Source of the DNA: Geobacter sp.
GTDB taxonomy: Bacteria; Desulfobacterota; Desulfuromonadia; Geobacterales; Geobacteraceae
Reading direction: 5' to 3'
Length of the DNA stretch: 9,637 bases
NCBI GenBank assembly: GCA_003499925.1
Contig: DNRQ01000186.1
Span: 1-9,637 of the forward strand
A model generated the notes under the pieces. The model was given only the letters and a program-made list of their open reading frames with translations. It was not told where the DNA came from and did not search any database. Below, piece by piece: positions 6,129-9,637 of the stretch (within the stretch, counting starts at the first letter, position 1; the number at the start of each line of letters is the position of its first letter). The position numbers and the translations under genes were made by a program.

Positions 6129-6437
6129 ATGGATTACTTCATCATAGAGGTCTCCGAAGAGGAGATAAAGCGGGAGCGGGAAAAGGCGCGCGAACTGCGC
6201 AAGAGCCAGTGGTGGAAGAACCGGGTTGCTAAAGGGCTCTGTCATTGGTGCCGCGCCAAGTTCCCCACGGCCGAGCTCTCCATGGATCACATCGTCCCGG
6301 TGATCCGCGGCGGTAAGAGCAGCCGCGGCAATGTAGTCCCATCCTGCAAGGAATGCAACAACAGGAAAAAGCACCTGCTTCCCATCGAGTGGGAGGAGTA
6401 CCTGACAACGCTTCCGGGCGAGGGCGGGAACCGATGA
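6129..6437 (+). CDS. Small HNH endonuclease family protein, 102 aa
   Basis: The protein has a charged helical N-terminus (residues about 8-30, rich in Glu, Lys and Arg) and then a complete HNH fold. The zinc-binding pairs are C38/C41 (CHWC) and C73/C76 (CKEC). The catalytic part reads SMDHIVPV with D53 and H54, then GGKSSRGNVVPSC with N68, and CNNRKK at 76-81. Stand-alone HNH proteins of this size are metal-dependent nicking or cleaving nucleases, found in phage, restriction systems and chromosomal genes of unknown role. The target cannot be predicted. AGGGAAG just before the ATG is a good ribosome binding site. The gene sits between rnhA and a HAD phosphatase gene, with no methyltransferase or phage gene nearby, so a restriction role is not supported. 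Confidence 0.85.
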   Translation: MDYFIIEVSEEEIKREREKARELRKSQWWKNRVAKGLCHWCRAKFPTAELSMDHIVPVIRGGKSSRGNVVPSCKECNNRKKHLLPIEWEEYLTTLPGEGGNR

Positions 6438-6463
6438 TGCAGACCGGCTCCGCGGAGACAATG

Positions 6464-7084
6464 ATGAAAAGAGATATCAGGGCGGTCATTTACGACTGCG
6501 ACGGCGTCATGTTCGACTCCTTCGAGGCGAACCTCGCCTTCTACCGGCAGGTGATGGAGCAGTTCGGCAAGCCCCCGCTGGATCGGAGCGATGCCGACAC
6601 CATGCGGGTGCTGCACACCTACTGCAACAAGGATGTGCTCTCCCACCTGTTCGCAGGCGACGACAGGATCGACCAGGTGCGCGCCTTTTCCGCGACCATC
6701 GATTACCGCAAGCTCTTCCCCCTCATGCTCATGGAGGAGGGGCTGCGCGAGACGCTGGACGCCTTGCGTAGCCGGGTGGAGCTCGCCGTCTGCACCAACC
6801 GGGCAAGCTCCATGGAGATGCTCCTGGAATCCTTCGGACTCGATCGCTACTTCAGCTGCGTCATGACCGCCGGCCGGGTGGTGAATCCGAAACCGCATCC
6901 CGAGCCGCTTCTTAAGGTGCTTGAGCATTACGGCATCGCTGCCGGGCAGGCACTTTTCATAGGGGATTCCGAGGTGGACCGGCAGGCGGCAGAAGCCGCC
7001 GGCGTCCCTTTTGTCGCCTATCGCGGCGACATGCGCGCCATGGCCAGGATAGACAGACATCTGGAGCTGTTGTCACTGCTTTAA
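6464..7084 (+). CDS. HAD-superfamily hydrolase, phosphoglycolate phosphatase-like
   Basis: This 206-residue HAD subfamily IA protein probably removes phosphate from a small metabolite in the cytoplasm. Motif I is YDCDGVMFDS (nucleophile and acid/base aspartates 11 and 13). Motif II is CTNRASS, where Asn replaces the more usual Thr/Ser-Gly context. The motif III lysine is in NPKPHPEPL, and motif IV is FIGDSEVDRQAA. A helical cap lies between motifs I and II. The phosphoglycolate phosphatase/beta-phosphoglucomutase group fits, but the substrate is unknown. The frame is open further upstream. ATG 6434 overlaps the HNH stop as ATGA, whereas ATG 6464 follows GGAG at 6454-6457 and gives the usual short N-terminus before motif I. 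I prefer 6464; both are possible. The TPR gene follows 22 bases downstream. Confidence 0.85.
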   Translation: MKRDIRAVIYDCDGVMFDSFEANLAFYRQVMEQFGKPPLDRSDADTMRVLHTYCNKDVLSHLFAGDDRIDQVRAFSATIDYRKLFPLMLMEEGLRETLDALRSRVELAVCTNRASSMEMLLESFGLDRYFSCVMTAGRVVNPKPHPEPLLKVLEHYGIAAGQALFIGDSEVDRQAAEAAGVPFVAYRGDMRAMARIDRHLELLSLL

Positions 7085-7106
7085 CTTAACGCTTAGGGGG
7101 TCGGGG

Positions 7107-7559
7107 ATGGAGTTTTCGTCGGTGGATGATGGCGAGAAGCTGTTCGGCAGGGCGTTGGAAGCCCTGGCCGCAGGGGAGACCACATCGGCACTGGCCCTGC
7201 TGGAGCGGGCGCTCAAGCTTGTTGATAATCCATCATGGCACTCCTATCTCGGCTACTGCATAGCCAAGGAGAGGGGGCAGGTGAGAAAGGGGACAGAGCT
7301 CTGCATCGCCTCCCTGACACTGGAACCGGAAAACCCCGACCACTATCTCAATCTGGCCAAGGTTCACGTCATCGCGGCGCAAAAGTCGGAAGCGCTGAGC
7401 GTCCTGCGGCAGGGGATGTCGGTTGGAGGCAATCCCGAGATCCTGGCCCTTTTGGAGCTGTTGGGGACCAGGAAGCCGCCCGTTCTCTCTTTCTTGTCGC
7501 GCGACAACATTATGAACAAGGTGTTGGGAAAGCTCCTGGGCCGGATGGGGCTGCGCTGA
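7107..7559 (+). CDS. Tetratricopeptide-repeat protein, 150 aa
   Basis: This is a soluble, mostly helical protein without a signal peptide. TPR-like helix pairs appear at about residues 8-38 (LFGRALEALAAGETTSALALLERAL), 44-72 (SYLGYCIAKERG) and 77-110 (DHYLNLAKVHVIAAQKSEALSVLRQGM). They carry the small-residue and aromatic spacing of the TPR consensus. The C-terminal 35 residues are basic and end KVLGKLLGRMGLR. TPR proteins are protein-binding scaffolds, and no partner can be named here. AGGGGG at about 7095-7100 is the ribosome binding site for the ATG at 7107. It is the last gene of the plsC-rnhA-HNH-HAD-TPR series and is followed by a strong terminator. Confidence 0.85.
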   Translation: MEFSSVDDGEKLFGRALEALAAGETTSALALLERALKLVDNPSWHSYLGYCIAKERGQVRKGTELCIASLTLEPENPDHYLNLAKVHVIAAQKSEALSVLRQGMSVGGNPEILALLELLGTRKPPVLSFLSRDNIMNKVLGKLLGRMGLR

Positions 7560-7590
7560 AGTACACTCGAAATAGCTTGACCTGGCTTAA

Positions 7591-7629
7591 AAGAAGGCCT
7601 GCTGCCCCACGGGATCAGCAGGCCTTCTT
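7591..7629. terminator. Intrinsic terminator after the TPR gene
   Basis: AAGAAGGCCTGCTG at 7591-7604 pairs perfectly with CAGCAGGCCTTCTT at 7616-7629, giving a 14-bp stem with an 11-base loop. A-rich sequence precedes the stem and its right arm ends CTTCTT, so it could act in either direction. It lies 31 bases after the TPR stop codon and marks the end of the gene cluster. Confidence 0.8.
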
Positions 7630-7630
7630 C

Positions 7631-7725
7631 GTGGAAGATCAACATCGCGAGGATGAAGCTCAACCCCACGAGGATGAAGATCAACATCGCGAGGTTGAAG
7701 CTCAACCCCTCGAGGATGAAGCTCA
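7631..7725. repeat. 21-bp tandem array with alternating unit types
   Basis: Four full 21-bp units start at 7631, 7652, 7673 and 7694, with a partial fifth at 7715. Units 1 and 3 contain GAAGATCAACATCGCGAG; units 2 and 4 contain GAAGCTCAACCCC followed by ACGAG or TCGAG. The order A-B-A-B gives a higher-order period of 42 bp, which suggests that a two-unit block was duplicated. The array starts one base after the terminator stem. Because 21 is a multiple of three, it stays open in several frames and produces misleading reading frames on both strands. Confidence 0.85.
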
Positions 7726-7735
7726 TGATAGCGCG

Positions 7736-8342
7736 GTTATCAGGTCGTTGATTCCCGTCCCCCATTCCGACGGCACGCCTTTGCAGCTATCCGAACTTCC
7801 TTCGTCTTTCCCTTCATACCTTATCAAACTTATTCCAGAACTGAGAATTGACGGCGTTGTGGTCGCTTCGGGCCTACCGGTTATGATGGGGAGTGCCGCG
7901 GACTTCACAATCGCACTGCAAGAACCCCCGGATGTCAGAGAAGAAAAAACGAAGTACGTAACGGCGGGCGACTATTATGCAGTCGCTCTCGACGTCATGC
8001 CGTTGGGGGAAGATGTCGTCCAGGAAAAGATACTGGAACATCTAGATCTTGCCGAGCAGACAAGAGCAAATCTGATTCGGCCGACACGGGATCAATTTTT
8101 CGGGGAATTCCTGCACACAATGGCGGTTGGATATTTCGACCAGTTAGGCGCCTTCGAGATCAGATATGCGGCATCGATGGGGGTTGCATCCCATCGGCTT
8201 CCCTCGTTCGGCTTCGCTCAAACCACCTCTCAGACTGTCGATTTCTTCGGAATCCCCCGTTTCTTCAGACCAAAAGGCGTACTTTTCGACATCAACCATA
8301 TCATGAAAATGGCCGTGGCAAAAGACGGAGATCAGCAGAAGG
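7736..8342 (+). pseudogene. Internal fragment of a transglutaminase/RHS-type surface protein
   Basis: The open frame encodes segments that match, from memory, the region after the transglutaminase domain of large Geobacter-type secreted proteins. They are PSYLIKLIPELRIDG near 7795-7840, FGEFLHTMAVGYFDQ near 8098-8145, HRLPSFGF near 8190-8215, FGIPRFFRPKG near 8245-8278, and an AVAKDGD end near 8314-8334. Full-length members are secreted proteins of well over a thousand residues. Here there is no start codon with a ribosome binding site and no signal peptide. On the left the frame runs back through the 21-bp array, and on the right it ends at 8362 inside sequence belonging to a transposase remnant. 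I therefore read it as a decayed gene fragment. The family match is recalled, not searched. Confidence 0.55.
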
Positions 8343-8351
8343 TAAGGGACT

Positions 8352-8725
8352 TAAGGGGTTGAGGTGGATGTAACGGATTAACTCAAGGAAATAGGGGTCT
8401 TTCTCGCACACAATCGATTTATATCGGTTCTGGAAGAGATGGCCGACGCGCTTATGGCGAAGGTTAAACGCCACAGCGTAACTCGTCAGAAGCCGCCGCA
8501 TGAAAATAGACAGCTTTGTTTTTTGAGGTCGCAGCAAAAGGTGGAAGTGATCCCCAAGCAGAGACCACGCAAACATTCCGTCCCTGTTTCGAGGAGCAGC
8601 TGTGAAAACCTGTCGAGGAAGAATTTGCGATCACGGTCGTCGAGGAAGATGGCACGTCTCTCTATCCCTCGGGCCATAATGTGCTGCAAAACCCCAACTG
8701 CTTCTAATCGAGCTAACCTGGGCAT
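8352..8725 (-). pseudogene. REP-associated (RAYT, HUH/Y1) transposase, frameshifted and truncated
   Basis: Translation from ATG 8725 gives MPRLARLEAVGVLQHIMARG and continues through FLDRFSQLL to GTEC, typical of the RAYT/TnpA_REP1686 N-terminus. The homology then moves to another frame: FAWSLLGDHFHLLLR, with the HUH motif HFH at 8541-8549, followed by GHLFQNRYKS and ELIRYIHLNPL, which contains the expected catalytic tyrosine region. Restoring the frame needs one extra T in the TTT at 8571-8573. RAYT proteins are single-stranded DNA transposases that mobilise REP hairpins. After HLNPL at 8352 the sequence becomes antisense to the transglutaminase fragment, so the C-terminal part is missing. 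No ribosome binding site precedes the ATG. Both the frameshift and the truncation point to an inactive remnant. Confidence 0.78.
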
Positions 8726-8966
8726 ATCTAACTATACCAGATGAGTGGAAACTTAAAATCTTAAGAACGTCCCTGAGCCGTGCATTTGCCCGGCCCTCTC
8801 GGCCACCTGCGGCACCCTGGCACAATGCTTTTAGGAAGCCCTACTTTACGGAGTCACCCATTAAAAGGCTGTCCGTCAGGTTTATTGTCTTTAGTGGACG
8901 GGTCCGCCGCTTCCAGCTTACAACATGAACCGCCGTGTACGGAACCGTACGCACTGTTTATCATGG
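8726..8966. other. Non-coding region with structured, mobile-element-like sequence
   Basis: No credible gene is seen on either strand between the transposase remnant and the VOC promoter. CTTAA/TTAAG at 8752-8765 form a small inverted repeat beside the transposase start. GC-rich inverted segments follow, such as GGCC...GGCC near 8790. The right end holds a group II intron-like hairpin, listed separately. The stretch reads as debris of one or more mobile elements. Confidence 0.45.
8927..8954 (+). mobile_element. Group II intron domain V-like hairpin, broken remnant
   Basis: GAACCGCCGTGTACGG followed by AACCGTACGCAC strongly resembles the sequence just after the reverse transcriptase gene in bacterial group II introns, where it continues GGTGGT. 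GTACGG (8937-8942) pairs with CCGTAC (8945-8950). GC at 8951-8952 would be the two-base bulge, and A8953-C8954 would pair with G8935-T8936. The intact element needs GG next, but TG follows, so the basal stem is lost. There is no reverse transcriptase frame upstream. The match is from memory, and a chance hairpin cannot be excluded. Confidence 0.4.
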
Positions 8967-8993
8967 TTGCCTCTCGGGAACATGTAGTATAAT
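8967..8993 (+). promoter_or_regulatory. Sigma70-like promoter for the VOC gene
   Basis: A perfect TATAAT at 8988-8993 follows TTGCCT at 8967-8972 with a short 15-base spacer. The predicted start near 9000 gives a leader of about 36 bases that contains a strong GGAGGAGG site. The -10 box is convincing; the -35 spacing is not ideal. Confidence 0.5.
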
Positions 8994-9035
8994 TAAGCAA
9001 CCTTAACTTATGCGACTCGTGACGGAGGAGGGGCA

Positions 9036-9419
9036 ATGGCCGAACAATTCAGGGAGCAGGGGGCGTTCAGCTGGTTCGAATTGACTACAACGGATGTGCG
9101 CAAGGCGGAGTCGTTTTACACGCGGCTCTTTGGCTGGACCACGGAGCCCTGGACCGGGGAGGGGGGCTACACCCTGATCAAGGTCAACGGGAAGGAAATC
9201 GGCGGCATCGTATCGGCGAGTACGGTGGACGAGCCGAGGCCTTGCGGCTGGGGCATCTATGTAACGGTCACCGACGTCGACGAGACGGCCAAGAAGGTGC
9301 CGGAGTACGGCGGCAAGGTGCTGGTGCAGCCGACGGACATCCCGAGAGTAGGGCGCTTCTGCATCATCGAGGATCCGCTGGGTGCGGTGATTACCGCGAT
9401 CACTTATTGCCGCGGCTAG
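9036..9419 (+). CDS. VOC-family (glyoxalase-like) protein, 127 aa
   Basis: This is a single-unit vicinal-oxygen-chelate fold protein. Residues 10-34 (AFSWFELTTTDVRKAESFYTRLFGW style) form the first beta-alpha-beta module. GYTLIKVNGKEIGGIV (near 45-60) is the strand pair. WGIYVTVTDVDETAKKVPEYGGKV (about 72-95) starts the second module, which closes with FCIIEDPLGAVITAI. It is close to the COG3324-like proteins often annotated as glyoxalase/bleomycin-resistance family. These usually form dimers with metal sites built from both modules, but the histidines of true glyoxalase I are not evident here. The substrate is unknown, and a binding role is as likely as catalysis. GGAGGAGGGG just upstream of the ATG is a very strong ribosome binding site. 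The gene has its own promoter and stands alone. Confidence 0.85.
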   Translation: MAEQFREQGAFSWFELTTTDVRKAESFYTRLFGWTTEPWTGEGGYTLIKVNGKEIGGIVSASTVDEPRPCGWGIYVTVTDVDETAKKVPEYGGKVLVQPTDIPRVGRFCIIEDPLGAVITAITYCRG

Positions 9420-9421
9420 CT

Positions 9422-9478
9422 TGGCAAGGGAGGGTAACGAAGGGATTTGGCTCTGTCAGCCAAATGTGCTGCTTGCCA
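9422..9478. repeat. Nested inverted repeats after the VOC gene, possible terminator
   Basis: An outer pair, TGGCAAG (9422-9428) and CTTGCCA (9472-9478), encloses an inner 8-bp stem, ATTTGGCT (9445-9452) with AGCCAAAT (9458-9465). RNA from the VOC gene would fold here immediately after the stop codon at 9417-9419. There is no T-tract, so an intrinsic terminator is not clear. Bases 9479-9562 show nothing recognisable. Confidence 0.45.
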
Positions 9479-9562
9479 CAGAGTGCAAATCCACCTGAAT
9501 CCCAGTGTTGTCCGGTTAGAAAAATGCATCTGTACATTTCGACTCAAACCCACTGCTTTTCA

Positions 9563-9637
9563 CCCTCCCCCAGCCCCTCCCATCAAAGGGAGGGGGGCTT
9601 AAAGTCCCCTCCCCCAGCCCCTCCCATCAAGGGAGGG
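9563..9637. repeat. Two tandem copies of a C-rich REP-like hairpin element
   Basis: Copy 1 (9563-9605) and copy 2 (9606 to the window end) both contain CCTCCCCCAGCCCCTCCCAT followed by CAA and a GGGAGGG run. Within copy 1, CCCCTCCC (9574-9581) pairs with GGGAGGGG (9588-9595) around ATCAAA. Copy 2 has one A fewer in the loop and is cut by the window end. Short C-rich hairpins repeated in tandem between genes are typical of REP/BIME elements, which RAYT-type transposases can mobilise. Confidence 0.7.

Noticed and set aside
6129..7084. A restriction-modification or other defence island centred on the HNH gene.
   Set aside because: There is no methyltransferase, helicase or toxin gene nearby; the neighbours are RNase HI, a phosphatase and a TPR protein.
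7235..7735. Plus-strand open frame joining the TPR region to the surface-protein fragment.
   Set aside because: Its first 325 bases are an out-of-frame shadow of the TPR gene, and it then crosses the terminator and the tandem array, so it is not one protein.
7364..7765. Minus-strand frame encoding a hydrophobic repeated peptide (ILVGLSFILAMLIF) opposite the 21-bp array.
   Set aside because: It has no ribosome binding site at its possible ATG, it runs antisense through the TPR gene, and its hydrophobic repeats are explained by the 21-bp DNA repeat being a multiple of three.
8780..9036. Short frames on both strands between the transposase remnant and the VOC gene.
   Set aside because: They have no ribosome binding sites or recognisable motifs, and they overlap the hairpin and promoter sequences.

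Overview
The window looks like a chromosomal segment from a Geobacter/Geomonas-type member of the Desulfuromonadia. This is inferred from high-GC coding DNA, a PAS histidine kinase with a cysteine-rich PAS domain, a remnant of a transglutaminase/RHS-type surface protein, and C-rich REP-like hairpins. Nothing here fixes the species.

Left part (1-1455): the last codons of a SEDS-family gene, probably rodA, are followed by a complete gene for a DUF3524 glycosyltransferase. That is the family of the human tRNA-queuosine mannosyltransferase QTMAN/GTDC1. A 20-bp degenerate tandem array and a small hairpin follow. A 50-residue zinc-ribbon protein then runs on the minus strand from its own sigma70-like promoter. 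A 470-bp AT-rich gap (1608-2077) holds three copies of an AACAGCT-type palindromic motif.

Middle part (2078-7629): amrS, the radical SAM member of the AmmeMemoRadiSam group, overlaps the start of a membrane-anchored PAS-PAS histidine kinase that has no response regulator beside it. A same-strand cluster follows: plsC (lysophosphatidate acyltransferase), rnhA (RNase HI), a 102-residue HNH nuclease, a HAD phosphatase and a TPR protein. Spacing is tight, except for a 17-bp tandem array between rnhA and the HNH gene. The cluster ends in a 14-bp-stem terminator. The genes do not form one obvious pathway; they look like a housekeeping transcription unit with accessory additions.

Right part (7630-9637): this is a gene graveyard. 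It holds a 21-bp alternating tandem array, an internal fragment of a transglutaminase/RHS-type surface protein, a frameshifted and truncated REP-associated (HUH/Y1) transposase in the opposite direction, and a non-coding stretch with a broken group II intron domain V-like hairpin. An intact VOC-fold (glyoxalase-like) gene follows with its own promoter. The window ends in two tandem copies of a C-rich REP-like hairpin.

I see no clear new defence or biosynthetic system. The most distinctive signals are the bacterial QTMAN-like gene, three unrelated short-period tandem arrays each placed just after a gene, the repeated palindrome before amrS, and the layered mobile-element remnants.
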